This document shows positions 1 through 8,978 of a stretch of DNA of 64,000 nucleotides, in pieces. Below the pieces are notes generated by a model. The model had not been told where the DNA came from. It ran no database searches and saw only the letters and a program-made list of their open reading frames with translations. The translations under genes and the position numbers were made by a program. Each line of letters begins with the position of its first letter. Position 1 is the first letter of the stretch. This DNA comes from Novosphingobium fluoreni (GTDB lineage: Bacteria > Pseudomonadota > Alphaproteobacteria > Sphingomonadales > Sphingomonadaceae): assembly GCF_014196615.1 (NCBI RefSeq), contig NZ_JACIDY010000004.1, positions 186,001-250,000 on the forward strand. The letters run 5' to 3'.

Positions 1-21
1 TTCACATGTGCATATTACGCA

Positions 22-1287
22 TTGTCGGCGCTGCGATCAGTCGTTAGCCTCATTGGCAACGATAATTATGGGATACCGGGGATGAGGCGCAACGACGCTG
101 GCCGACCTGCAGGCGCAGGTCCGGCGGAGCGACGAGTGGTGCAAGCCATTCGCTTACTGCGGGCAAAGGCCAGCGATGCACAGGATATGTGCCGCTTGGG
201 TGACGAGCATCAGTTATCGGCAGAATTCGGCGTTTGCCGCAGCACTATGCGCTCTGCGGTCAGAGAACTTGAGCGACAAGGCGTCATCCGCGTCGTGCGG
301 GGTCGATTGGGCGGCCTTTATGGCGGCGGGAGGCCATCGGCAGAGGCCACCCAGAAGCTGGTGGACCATCTTACTCTGGCAGAACTGCCAACGCTGGATG
401 TCGCGAAGTTCGCGATGGCGCTGTACCGTTTGGGCATCCGGGAAGCTACGCGCAGAATAAGCCCTGAGGGACGCCAGCGCCTGGCACACGACATCCAGAA
501 AATGTCAGCGATGGACAAAGGCAACTGGAGCTTGGAGGCTTGGCAAATCTTCCGGACAGATCTTGTCAGCCTGGCGGGCGGGGCCGCTCTATCATTTCTT
601 CACTCCGCCTATCACGGGGCTTATCACAACGCGATGATGTCCGAACTTCATCTTGTCGATATCCGAGGCAACCCGATCTCCGATCGTGACGAGGTGATGT
701 GGGAACTCGAGCTGTGTGTCGCCCAGGCCGTTCTCGCCGGCGATGTTAGCAGCGCGGATCGCGCCGCATGCGACTGCACGGATCAAGAAGCCGAATACGT
801 AAAGATGACGCTGGCGGACGGCATGCTTTCGCAGACCTTGCGGCCCCATACTTTATTTCGGCCCTCCGCCAACGCCCCGGCTTCCGCCATGAAGTTGGCC
901 CATCATGTGCTGCGCGCGCTGCATCAGCGGATCAGCGAGCCGGACGTTTACCCCGGCCATTATCTTGGCACTATTGCAGCGCTAGCCGCATCTTATGGCG
1001 TCAGTATCGACGTGATGCGGGACACCGTGCTCCTGGCCGATCAACAAAAGCTGATCGAACTGCGTCGGGGGCGGCACGGCGGCGTCTATGTTTCCCGCAC
1101 CCGACAAAGCGAGGCGACGATGGAGGTAGCCCAGCACCTGGCGGCGCTGTCCGCCGATGACGAGTTGATGGCCTTGCTGACCCAGCTTGAAGAGATCACC
1201 CCGCATGAAATGGCAGGACACATTGCCTTGGACATCCTGCGTCAAGCGATCGCCGAGCTAAGCACCCAGCCTAACTTGTACCACTAA
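22..1287 (+). CDS. GntR-type transcriptional regulator with two winged-helix domains
   Basis: Probable DNA-binding regulator. Two GntR-like winged-helix units are visible in one chain: residues about 36-102 (ending RGRLGGLYGG) and about 290-357 (ending RGRHGGVYV). Both show the helix-turn-helix followed by the 'R.G.GG.YV' wing typical of GntR proteins. A helical FCD-like segment lies between them (about 125-260). Usual FCD-type GntR proteins are about 220-250 residues with one N-terminal winged helix, so this looks like an internal duplication or fusion. The reading frame stays open to the left edge of the window. The TTG at 22 is only the first possible start; an ATG at 82 would give 401 residues, and neither has a convincing ribosome site. 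It converges on the sulfatase locus and may regulate it, which is inference from position. The family assignment is fairly firm; the ligand is unknown. Confidence 0.75.
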   Translation: MSALRSVVSLIGNDNYGIPGMRRNDAGRPAGAGPAERRVVQAIRLLRAKASDAQDMCRLGDEHQLSAEFGVCRSTMRSAVRELERQGVIRVVRGRLGGLYGGGRPSAEATQKLVDHLTLAELPTLDVAKFAMALYRLGIREATRRISPEGRQRLAHDIQKMSAMDKGNWSLEAWQIFRTDLVSLAGGAALSFLHSAYHGAYHNAMMSELHLVDIRGNPISDRDEVMWELELCVAQAVLAGDVSSADRAACDCTDQEAEYVKMTLADGMLSQTLRPHTLFRPSANAPASAMKLAHHVLRALHQRISEPDVYPGHYLGTIAALAASYGVSIDVMRDTVLLADQQKLIELRRGRHGGVYVSRTRQSEATMEVAQHLAALSADDELMALLTQLEEITPHEMAGHIALDILRQAIAELSTQPNLYH

Positions 1288-1320
1288 AGCCTTATCGTCC
1301 AGGCCGCCATCAGTCGCGTT

Positions 1321-2301
1321 TCACGTAATGCGTGACACGCAGCGAAAGCCGATGTGGGAGGTGGACGTATCGATCATCTCGGGATGTCGCGCGGCAGGGC
1401 GATAGCGTTGGCAATAGTTCGGCGCGCATAAGTGAGAGCCACCTTTCAGCACCTTCCGGCCGATCTTGATTTGCGGCTGCTGTGGGTCATAACTGTCCTT
1501 CAGCTTCGCACCGCGTGGATTTTCCAGGGTGCAGCACGATTTGCGGGGAGTTTCCGGGCGATCGGCCCACCAGTCTTTCGTCCATTCCCAGGTGTTGCCG
1601 ATCAAGTCATACAAACCGTACGGATTGACCGGATAGGACCCGACAGGGGAGGTCCGCTCCCAACCGTCCAATAGCTGGTTGGCGAACGGGAAAAGTCCCT
1701 GCCAGGTATTCGCCATCATCGCACCGCCGGGGGACAGTTCATTGCCCCAGGCATAATCAACTCCATCCAATCCGCCCCACGCCGCAAATTCGAACTCCGC
1801 CTCGGTGGGAAGGTCCTTGCCCGCCCAGGACGCGTAGGCGAGCGCATCGGAATAGGAGACATGCACCACGGGGTGATCCCATAAGTCCAACGCCTCGATC
1901 GTGGTATCGGCACCCCAGGGATGGCGCCAATCGGCTCCGAATGCGAAAGTCCACCATTGTGCGGGGTTGGCGGTATCCACCGGCGTGGGGGTCTTATGAA
2001 ACACCAGTGATCCGGGGCTGGCCATTTCCAGCGGCATTCCGGGATATTGCTTCGGATCGGGCGCGATCTCTGCGGTGGTGACGTGCCTGGTAGCGGTGAC
2101 GAAGGCAGCAAACTGCCGGTTGGTGACAGGGGTCACGTCCATCCAGAAACCGCCGACGCTGACGCGGCGGAGCGGCGCTTCCTCGGGATAGAAGCGCTCC
2201 GAACCCATAGTGAAAGCGCCACCCGGCACCCAGGCCATGCCGTGGCGGCTTTCTTGCAAGGGGGGCACATCAACCGTTTCCGCAGGCACGCCTGTCATCA
2301 C
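1321..2301 (-). CDS. Formylglycine-generating enzyme (sulfatase-modifying factor)
   Basis: Oxidises the active-site cysteine of type I sulfatases to C-alpha-formylglycine. The SUMF1/FGE fold is evident from 'WVPGGAFTMGSE' near residue 25, 'VTPVTNRQFAAFV' after it, and the C-terminal block KGGSHLCAPNYCQRYRPAAR. The last block keeps both copper/thiol cysteines (Cys292 and Cys297, counted from the GTG at 2301) and ends in the usual HIGFRC. There is no signal peptide, so it should act on the nascent sulfatase in the cytoplasm. It lies 63 bases downstream of the arylsulfatase gene on the same strand, which makes that sulfatase its obvious client. The start is uncertain: GTG 2301, ATG 2298 and a Met 20 codons further in are all possible, and the AAAGGAG motif is very close to the first two. 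The fold and active site are clear. Confidence 0.9.
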   Translation of the reverse strand: MMTGVPAETVDVPPLQESRHGMAWVPGGAFTMGSERFYPEEAPLRRVSVGGFWMDVTPVTNRQFAAFVTATRHVTTAEIAPDPKQYPGMPLEMASPGSLVFHKTPTPVDTANPAQWWTFAFGADWRHPWGADTTIEALDLWDHPVVHVSYSDALAYASWAGKDLPTEAEFEFAAWGGLDGVDYAWGNELSPGGAMMANTWQGLFPFANQLLDGWERTSPVGSYPVNPYGLYDLIGNTWEWTKDWWADRPETPRKSCCTLENPRGAKLKDSYDPQQPQIKIGRKVLKGGSHLCAPNYCQRYRPAARHPEMIDTSTSHIGFRCVSRIT

Positions 2302-2364
2302 TCCTTTGCCTGGGCAAAGACTTGCGCCCGCCTTTTGAGCGGCGCAAGTCCTCTCAGATGTGCC

Positions 2365-4020
2365 TTAGCGCCTAACCGGGCGGTCCAGGATCGCCTGTCG
2401 CGGTTCGGGAAGCACGACGCCCACTTGGCTGGCATAGTCCTGCCACGCCTTTTCCAGCTGTGCCTTGCGGGCTGGCTCGGTTGCCGAAAGGTCCTTCTTT
2501 TCCCCCGGATCGGCGGCGACGTTGAACAGCCGCCAGCTGCCGTCGCCCAGGTCGGTAATCTTCCAATCTCCCTGCCGCAGATTACGCCCACCGAACAGTT
2601 CTTCGCCAATCGCAGCGTCGGACGAATAGACCTGAGCGGCACCGCCCTGCAGCCATCCGGCCCAGCTCTTGCCCCGGATCGGGCGTAGGGGCTTGCCATT
2701 GGGGCTTGCCTTGGGTGCGGCGACATGGGCCAATTCCAGGAACGTCGGCGTAACGTCCGCAACGTTGGTGTAGGCGGCGCCGACGCCTGGAGCGATCCCA
2801 GGACCCGCCACGAAAGCAACGCTGCGCGTCCCGCCTTCGGTGGCATAACCCTTCACCCGCCAGGAGGGTGCGGTGGCCGCGGTCGCCCAGCCGGGCCCGA
2901 GTGCCTCGTATGACGTGGCGGCCCCCACGTTCTCGGTCCGATTATCAGCCTTGGCGTACACGGCGTTCACCATGTTCATGCTGGGTTCGTCCAGCCTGGC
3001 GCCCTCCGCGCCGTTATCGGCAAGAAACAAGATCACGGTGTTGTCATACTGCCCCGTCGCCTTCAACGTCTGGACCACGCGACCGATGGCCTGGTCCATC
3101 TCGTCCACCATGGCGGCGTAGACTTCCATACGCTTGGCCTGGTTGGCCTTGTCCGCAGCCGATAGGCCATTCCAGATCGGCGCCAGATCGGCATTGTGCG
3201 CCGCCACCTTGCGGTCCAGCAGGCCCAAGGCTACCTGCCGCTTCAGGCGCTGTTCGCGCAAGGCATCATAACCGGCGTCGTATCGGCCTTTATATTTGGC
3301 GATAACCTTGGCCGGAGCCTGCAGCGGCCAGTGCGGTGCCGAAAAGGCCAGATAAGCGAAGAACGGCTTGGTCGATGATTTGCCGGCCTGCAACTGCGAG
3401 ACGAGCTGATCGGCGAAATAGTCCGATGAGTAGAAGTTCGCCGGAAGGCTCGTCACCTGCTGGCCGTTGAGCGTGTAGGTCGAGCCCATGCTCACACGAT
3501 CCTGGGCGACATTCTGGCCAAAGTGGTTGTGACCGCCTTGCAGCAGCGCAAAGCTGCTGTCGAAACCACGCGCATGGGGGTCCTGCTCAGGCTTGAGGCC
3601 CAGATGCCACTTGCCGGAATAGAGCGTGCGATAACCGCCGCCGCGCAGGATTTCGGGCAAGGTCGCGGTATCGGCGCGCAAGTACCCTTCGTAATAGGGC
3701 TTGCCGACCTGATTGGGCGCCAGCATCTCCGCCATGTTGCCCACGCCCGCCTCGTGGTGGTCCAGCCCGGTCAACAGCGCGGAGCGTGTCGGGGAGCAAG
3801 TCGGCGCGGTGTGGAAACCCGTCAGCTTCAGGCCCCGTGCGGCCAGCGCATCCAGGTTTGGCGTGGCGATCTCTCCGCCGAAAGCCCCGATATCCGAATA
3901 CCCCAGGTCGTCGGCCACGATCACCAGGAAGTTGGGTCGCTTGGCCGCCTCCTGCGCATGAGCGGACGTGGCGGCAAGGCTGACAAGGGCGGTGGTGAGA
4001 AGGGCGAGCTTGCGTCTCAT
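2365..4020 (-). CDS. Secreted type I arylsulfatase (AtsA-like)
   Basis: Hydrolyses sulfate esters to alcohol or phenol plus sulfate. The N-terminus carries a signal peptide (about residues 1-22, ending SAHA) that starts MRRK, so Sec or possibly Tat export to the periplasm is expected. Metal-binding Asp37-Asp38 (VADDLGYSD) precede the sulfatase signature CSPTR at 75-79, in which Cys75 is the residue converted to formylglycine. The following LLTGLDHHEAGVGNMAE closely resembles Pseudomonas aeruginosa AtsA. At 551 residues it is full length for the family. A good ribosome site (GGAGAG, 6 bases before ATG) fixes the start. It sits between a TonB receptor (52 bases upstream) and the formylglycine-generating enzyme. 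Activity class is well supported; whether the natural ester is aryl, alkyl or steroid sulfate is unknown. Confidence 0.93.
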   Translation of the reverse strand: MRRKLALLTTALVSLAATSAHAQEAAKRPNFLVIVADDLGYSDIGAFGGEIATPNLDALAARGLKLTGFHTAPTCSPTRSALLTGLDHHEAGVGNMAEMLAPNQVGKPYYEGYLRADTATLPEILRGGGYRTLYSGKWHLGLKPEQDPHARGFDSSFALLQGGHNHFGQNVAQDRVSMGSTYTLNGQQVTSLPANFYSSDYFADQLVSQLQAGKSSTKPFFAYLAFSAPHWPLQAPAKVIAKYKGRYDAGYDALREQRLKRQVALGLLDRKVAAHNADLAPIWNGLSAADKANQAKRMEVYAAMVDEMDQAIGRVVQTLKATGQYDNTVILFLADNGAEGARLDEPSMNMVNAVYAKADNRTENVGAATSYEALGPGWATAATAPSWRVKGYATEGGTRSVAFVAGPGIAPGVGAAYTNVADVTPTFLELAHVAAPKASPNGKPLRPIRGKSWAGWLQGGAAQVYSSDAAIGEELFGGRNLRQGDWKITDLGDGSWRLFNVAADPGEKKDLSATEPARKAQLEKAWQDYASQVGVVLPEPRQAILDRPVRR

Positions 4021-4072
4021 GATGATCTCTCCAGTGAGGAATGAAGTGTTATCGGGCGTATGAGGACGTGGA

Positions 4073-6442
4073 TCACCACTTTGCGCGCAAGGTTGCGCCG
4101 AAGGTACGCGGTTCGCCGACGATAGCGGTGATCAGGCCGAAGGTGCCCGGGCTACGCTGCACGTAGTAGTCCTCGTTGGTGAGATTACGGGCCCAGAACG
4201 CCACGTCGTACGTGCCATCGCCAAAGCGCAGACCCACGCGCGCATTGAGCAGACCGTAGCCCGGGACTATGCCGTAGATGCTGTTCGTGGCGGTGGAATT
4301 GAACGCGGATCGGTGCAGGTAATCTGCGTGGACATAGGCCTCCACATCCTGACCCACGGGCTGAGATGCGTCGACGCCCAGGGTGTAGGCGAATTTTGAT
4401 ACGCCAGGCAGGCGGGTGCCGGACAAGTCCTGCACTTGGATCGTTCCGGGAATCGCCGCCTCGGGCCGCTGTGGAGCATTGGCGTAGCTGACGAACTTCG
4501 CGTCTGTGTAAGCGGCAGAGGCATTGAGGGTCAGCCAATTGCTCGGGGAGTAGGCGACATCCGCTTCCACCCCCTTCGAACGGACCTTGGGGATGCTGTC
4601 GATGAACTGGATGGTTGCCGTGGAACCTGGAACCTCTTGTGAGACGTTGCCTTGGTAATCCTTGATCTGCGTCAGGAACGCGGCGGCATTGAATGTCAGG
4701 GTGTTGTCCAGCAACTGCGATTTCAGGCCGATCTCGAACGCGTCAACCTTTTCCGGCGCGACGACCGGACGCAGCGCGCCTCCCGCAGTGACGTTAAGCC
4801 CGCCCGATTTGGTGCCATGCGAATACGAGGCATAGAGCAAGGCGTCCGGCGTCAACTTGTAACCCAGCGTCGCCATTCCCGACAGCGCATCGGACTTCAC
4901 CTTTGCCGCGAACGACACGTCGTTAACTTGGAATTGTGCTTGCTGCGCGGCCGTCAACAGTGCGCGGTTGCCACCGCTGGCTGGTGCCAGAAAGCGGGAG
5001 AAAGAGCCGTCTTTATCCTCATGCGTAAAGCGCAGACCTGCGGTCAGCGTAAGCTTGCTGGATAGGTGCCAATCGGCCTGGCCGAACGCGGCGTAGCTCT
5101 TGGTGCGTGGATCGGAGTAGCTGTTCGTTTCCAGGCCACTCAAAGCGCTGTTGATTGTATTGAAAGCCGCGACGGGCGTTGCGCCCGGGAGATTCCACCG
5201 TGCGAAATCGGAGCCATAAGCGGTGCGGCCATATCCGCGGATCACTTGCCAGAAATAGAACAGGCCGACCTGGTAATCGATCGTGTTGTGGCCATCGGAG
5301 GCCAACCGTAGTTCCTGGCTGAACTGACGCTGAGAGTTTTGCTGCTGAGCCACCGTGTTGATGGACAGGGATGTCGCATCGACATCGTTGGCCGGAGACC
5401 AGTCCCACCAGCGATACGCGGTGATCGATGTCAAAGATGCAGCGCCAAGATCCCAATCGACCTGGCCCGACACCCCGTAGCTTTCCATGTTTGCCTGATA
5501 GGGCGAGTCTGCCGCGCCGACGCGTGAGAAGGCGTTGCTTGTCGGCAAGGGATAGTTGAACCGCGCGGCTCGATCGAAAATGTTATTGGCGATCGTCTGA
5601 CCATTCGCATATTGCGTAAAGTAGCCGTCGATCAAATTGAGCTGGAATTTCTGGCGTTGCTTTGAATAATCCCCGATCAGCCGGATCTTGAGTTCGTCGT
5701 TGGGCTGGATCAGAAGCTGTCCACGCGCGCTGAAGTTGTCATAGTCCTGCGCCTTTGTCAGGTTCGTCTTGTTCAGCAAAAAGCCGTCGCGATGGGTGTC
5801 GGCGATGCTGAGCCGGATCGCCACCTTGTCGGCGATGATGGGGGCCGATCCGGACGCGCGGACCTGATGGTAGCCGTAGTTGCCTAAAGACGCTTCGGCC
5901 GTCAGTTCCGGATCGAAACTGGGCGCGCGAGTGGTGATGTTGAGCGCGCCAGCTGTGGTGTTCTTGCCAAAAAGGGTACCCTGCGGGCCGCGCAGCACTT
6001 CGATCTGCTGGATATCCACCAGATCGAACTGCGACTGCCCGGGCCGTGCCAGGTAGACGCCATCGACGTAGAACCCGACGCCGTATTCCAGCCCATCCAC
6101 TGCCAGCGAGGAATTTGCACCCAGGCCGCGGATGTTGACGTTGGTATTGCGCGCATTGATGCTGTTCACCTGCAAGCTGGGCACAAGCTGCTGCACCTGG
6201 TTCAGCGTGAAGTTGCCGGTGCGCTCCATCGTGGCGCTGTCCAGCACGCTGATGGCGATCGGCACGTCCTGCGAATTTTCCGCGCGGCGACGGGCGGTGA
6301 CGACGATCGGTTCGCCGGTATCTGCCGCCTCGGCCGCAGCGCCGGCCTCCGCCATCACCGCTTCCGTCTCGGCGGCAAGCGCGGGCGTGGCGATCGCCAG
6401 GGCCAGCGTGGCGGTAGTGCCGTATAGCGTCAAAATCCTCAT
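4073..6442 (-). CDS. TonB-dependent outer-membrane receptor, sulfatase locus
   Basis: Outer-membrane beta-barrel that takes up large or scarce solutes using TonB energy. A signal peptide (about 1-23, ending PALA) is followed by a TonB-box-like EPIVVTARRR and the plug domain (about 45-165) with the family hallmark RGPQGTLFGKNTTAGALNI. The remaining sequence is barrel, ending in a typical aromatic-rich strand with GATLRAKW. At 789 residues it matches the sphingomonad receptors that import organic substrates rather than siderophores only. AGGAG lies 8 bases before the ATG. It follows a GPH-type transporter gene and precedes the sulfatase, so the likely cargo is a sulfated organic compound; that is inference from context. 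Confidence 0.93.
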   Translation of the reverse strand: MRILTLYGTTATLALAIATPALAAETEAVMAEAGAAAEAADTGEPIVVTARRRAENSQDVPIAISVLDSATMERTGNFTLNQVQQLVPSLQVNSINARNTNVNIRGLGANSSLAVDGLEYGVGFYVDGVYLARPGQSQFDLVDIQQIEVLRGPQGTLFGKNTTAGALNITTRAPSFDPELTAEASLGNYGYHQVRASGSAPIIADKVAIRLSIADTHRDGFLLNKTNLTKAQDYDNFSARGQLLIQPNDELKIRLIGDYSKQRQKFQLNLIDGYFTQYANGQTIANNIFDRAARFNYPLPTSNAFSRVGAADSPYQANMESYGVSGQVDWDLGAASLTSITAYRWWDWSPANDVDATSLSINTVAQQQNSQRQFSQELRLASDGHNTIDYQVGLFYFWQVIRGYGRTAYGSDFARWNLPGATPVAAFNTINSALSGLETNSYSDPRTKSYAAFGQADWHLSSKLTLTAGLRFTHEDKDGSFSRFLAPASGGNRALLTAAQQAQFQVNDVSFAAKVKSDALSGMATLGYKLTPDALLYASYSHGTKSGGLNVTAGGALRPVVAPEKVDAFEIGLKSQLLDNTLTFNAAAFLTQIKDYQGNVSQEVPGSTATIQFIDSIPKVRSKGVEADVAYSPSNWLTLNASAAYTDAKFVSYANAPQRPEAAIPGTIQVQDLSGTRLPGVSKFAYTLGVDASQPVGQDVEAYVHADYLHRSAFNSTATNSIYGIVPGYGLLNARVGLRFGDGTYDVAFWARNLTNEDYYVQRSPGTFGLITAIVGEPRTFGATLRAKW

Positions 6443-6558
6443 GAAGGGGTCTCCTGAAACTTGTTTGATTGCGTAAGCTGCTATTTGCGCCAGCGCCCGG
6501 CGAGATCGCCGAGCGCGTGGGCATTGAAAAAAGGCGGCAGTGGCCTCGGGGCCGAAGA

Positions 6559-7956
6559 CTAGCGGTATGCTGTCCCGATGCGTTGAAGCCCGGCGTATCC
6601 ATGGCTCGACGCAGCTCCATCCACCGTGAAGCCACGGAGCAACAATGCGGAGGCCAGATGGGCGAGGGCGGGGCCGACGGCGAAGACCACCAAAAGTCCC
6701 GTCAGCGCTCCGGACGTGTTCTGCGCCGCCTTGGGATCGAAGCCGAGCGCCGCCACCAGAGGCAGGGTGATCCCCACTGCCAAGGCAAGGCCGAGCTTCA
6801 TCGATATGCTGAATGCCGAAAAGAACAAAGCGGTGCGGTCTTGCCCCGTCTTCTGGTGATGCGCATCCGCCACGTCAGAGACCATGGCGCGCAGCATCAC
6901 GTTACCTGAGTTCTGCGCCAGACCTTGGGCAATCGTGAGACTGATCACCAGCGCCAGGCTTCCGGGCGTGATTGCCAGAAGGCTAAGGTTGATAGCCACT
7001 TGCACAAGCTCACCCACGATCGCCGTGCGCTGCTTCCCGATATGTCTGGCGACCTGCAGCCAGATCGGCCCGGCGGCGATGCCGAACACGAATTGCGTCA
7101 GCATCAGGGTCGCGCCCCATTCCGGGCGACCGACGTAATGCGCAACCACGAACAACAACAGCGAACCGCGCACGCCCTGTCCCATCGTAACGGCAAGGTC
7201 GGACAGGATGATCTTGAGGATCAGCCTTTCCTGCGCAATGATCCGTACTGTCGCCAGAAACCCCAGACGCTTGGTGGGCGAAACATCTGGCGACGGGCGT
7301 TCCGGAAAGGCGCGCAACGTCATCCACGCTGCGGGGGCAAGAGCCAGCAGCACCAGGCCGCCCATCACGGCCAGCTTCAGCCTATCATCGCCCAGGCCCA
7401 ACTGGTCAATCGCGGCGGGCAACAGCATGATCAACAACAGCGCCACGGCGGTGGCCACATTATAGAACACCGCGACACGGGTTCGCTCGTGATAATCGGA
7501 GGAGAGTTCGCCTGACCAGGCCCAATAGGGTATCTGGATCATGGAATAGGCCAGATAAAACACGAAAAGAGCAACGCCCAGGTATAGCGGTGTAACCCCC
7601 TGCGGCGGCAGGAACAAAGCGGCGGAAGCCAGCGCGAAGATCACCACGCCGACGGCCATCCAGGGGCGACGGCGCCCAAATCGGCTGCGCGTCCGATCGC
7701 TGAGAATACCCACGATCGGGTCAGCGAAGACACCCCAGACTCGTTCGAGCAAAAAGATCGTACCCAGCGCGGCCAGCGATATGCCGAACTGCTGCGCGTA
7801 GATCGATGGGAGAAAGTTGATGATCGGCAATTGCGCGGCGCTGACAGGGATCGCCAGCGCGGAAAATGCCATCAGGCGGCGGGTGTCCAAGCCCTTGCTC
7901 GGCCCGCGCGTCTGTGTCGGGATCGAAAGATCGTATGTGGCGAAGGCCGTGGCCAT
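6559..7956 (-). CDS. MFS sugar/cation-symporter-like transporter (GPH family)
   Basis: Inner-membrane permease with about 12 hydrophobic segments over 465 residues. The loop after the second segment, FADPIVGILSDRTRSRFGRRRPW, and the later WAWSGELSSDYHERTRVAVFYN are hallmarks of the glycoside-pentoside-hexuronide (MelB-like, MFS_2) family. GGAGA precedes the ATG at 7956. It is the second gene of the leftward sulfatase locus, 65 bases after the dioxygenase and 116 before the TonB receptor, so it probably carries the compound (or its desulfated product) across the inner membrane after outer-membrane uptake. Many sphingomonad catabolic loci pair a TonB receptor with an MFS carrier. Substrate not predictable. 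Confidence 0.88.
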   Translation of the reverse strand: MATAFATYDLSIPTQTRGPSKGLDTRRLMAFSALAIPVSAAQLPIINFLPSIYAQQFGISLAALGTIFLLERVWGVFADPIVGILSDRTRSRFGRRRPWMAVGVVIFALASAALFLPPQGVTPLYLGVALFVFYLAYSMIQIPYWAWSGELSSDYHERTRVAVFYNVATAVALLLIMLLPAAIDQLGLGDDRLKLAVMGGLVLLALAPAAWMTLRAFPERPSPDVSPTKRLGFLATVRIIAQERLILKIILSDLAVTMGQGVRGSLLLFVVAHYVGRPEWGATLMLTQFVFGIAAGPIWLQVARHIGKQRTAIVGELVQVAINLSLLAITPGSLALVISLTIAQGLAQNSGNVMLRAMVSDVADAHHQKTGQDRTALFFSAFSISMKLGLALAVGITLPLVAALGFDPKAAQNTSGALTGLLVVFAVGPALAHLASALLLRGFTVDGAASSHGYAGLQRIGTAYR

Positions 7957-8021
7957 GCGATGTCTCCATCACGAGCGGAGGATGACGGGGCCACCGTAGT
8001 CGGCAGCCCCGTATCGAAGCG

Positions 8022-8978
8022 TCAGGCGTGCGCCAGATCGGCGCGCTTTTCCTGTCGCTTGGTCTGGCTGCGGCGCCCATCGAGACCGACCGGCACTTCG
8101 CCATTCACGGTCGCCCGGCGCAGTGTGCGGCGCTGTAGTCCGAAGTCGCCGATGGCGCGGTGCTGGGTCGCGCGGTTGTCCCAAAACGCCACATCGCCGT
8201 TCTGCCAGCGCCAGCGCACAGTGTTCTCCGGCTTGATGACGTGGGCTTGCAGGACGTTGAACAAGGCCTGAGAGTCGCCCGAAGAGAGCCCGACAAACTG
8301 CTTCACGAAATGGCCCAGCAGCAAGTTGCGTTGACCTGAAACGGGATGAACGTGGACGACCGGATGGTCCGTCTCGTAGATTGTCGAGGAGAAGACCGAC
8401 TTCTGGAAATCCTCTCGCTGGGCGGCAACCGTGGGCGATAGCTGCGCACCGGACAGTGCGGCCGCATAATCGTAATCGTTGGTATGCGTCGCCCACAGCG
8501 TGTTGGCCAGTTGCCGCAAAGGCTCCGGCAGGCGCTCATAGGCGATTTCGGTATTGGCCCAGAGCGTATCGCCGCCGGCCTCGGGAATGTTGATCGCGCG
8601 AAGGATCGACGCCTTGGGGTAGGCGTCGACAAAGGTCACGTCGGTATGCCAGCTGGAAGCAGCGCTGCCTTCCTTGCTGTCCACGTCAAGCAGATAGCGC
8701 GAACCTTCGGCGACAGGCACTGTGGGGTGTGCCACCGGATCGCCGAACAGCGCGGCGAAGGCCTCATGCTCGGCGTCGTCCAGGTGATGTTGGCCACGAA
8801 AGAAGATCACCTTGTGGCGAACAAGGGCGGCGTCGATGGCCTGGACGGTGGCGGCATCAAGATCGCCGGAAAGCTCGATCCCGCGAACCTCGGCGCCGAT
8901 GGTTCCGGTCACGGGGCGGATATCGAGCGGGGACGAGTGATCCTTGGCGTTGGGATACTGATCGATTGCGGTTGCCAT
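8022..8978 (-). CDS. Fe(II)/2-oxoglutarate dioxygenase, TauD/AtsK type (alkylsulfatase-like)
   Basis: Member of the TauD/TfdA family, which uses Fe(II), O2 and 2-oxoglutarate. The iron facial triad is visible as His111 and Asp113 (SWHTDVTF) and His273 (ATQHRAIGDFG), with 2-oxoglutarate-binding arginines shortly after (about 283-288). Known family members oxidise taurine (TauD), 2,4-D (TfdA) or alkyl sulfate esters (AtsK of Pseudomonas putida). Because the next genes encode a sulfatase and its maturation enzyme, oxidative cleavage of an alkyl sulfate ester is the most economical reading, but taurine-like sulfonates or carboxylic substrates are not excluded. GGAG lies 8 bases before the ATG. 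It is the first gene of the leftward locus and is transcribed away from the alcohol dehydrogenase gene at 9601. Confidence 0.88.
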   Translation of the reverse strand: MATAIDQYPNAKDHSSPLDIRPVTGTIGAEVRGIELSGDLDAATVQAIDAALVRHKVIFFRGQHHLDDAEHEAFAALFGDPVAHPTVPVAEGSRYLLDVDSKEGSAASSWHTDVTFVDAYPKASILRAINIPEAGGDTLWANTEIAYERLPEPLRQLANTLWATHTNDYDYAAALSGAQLSPTVAAQREDFQKSVFSSTIYETDHPVVHVHPVSGQRNLLLGHFVKQFVGLSSGDSQALFNVLQAHVIKPENTVRWRWQNGDVAFWDNRATQHRAIGDFGLQRRTLRRATVNGEVPVGLDGRRSQTKRQEKRADLAHA

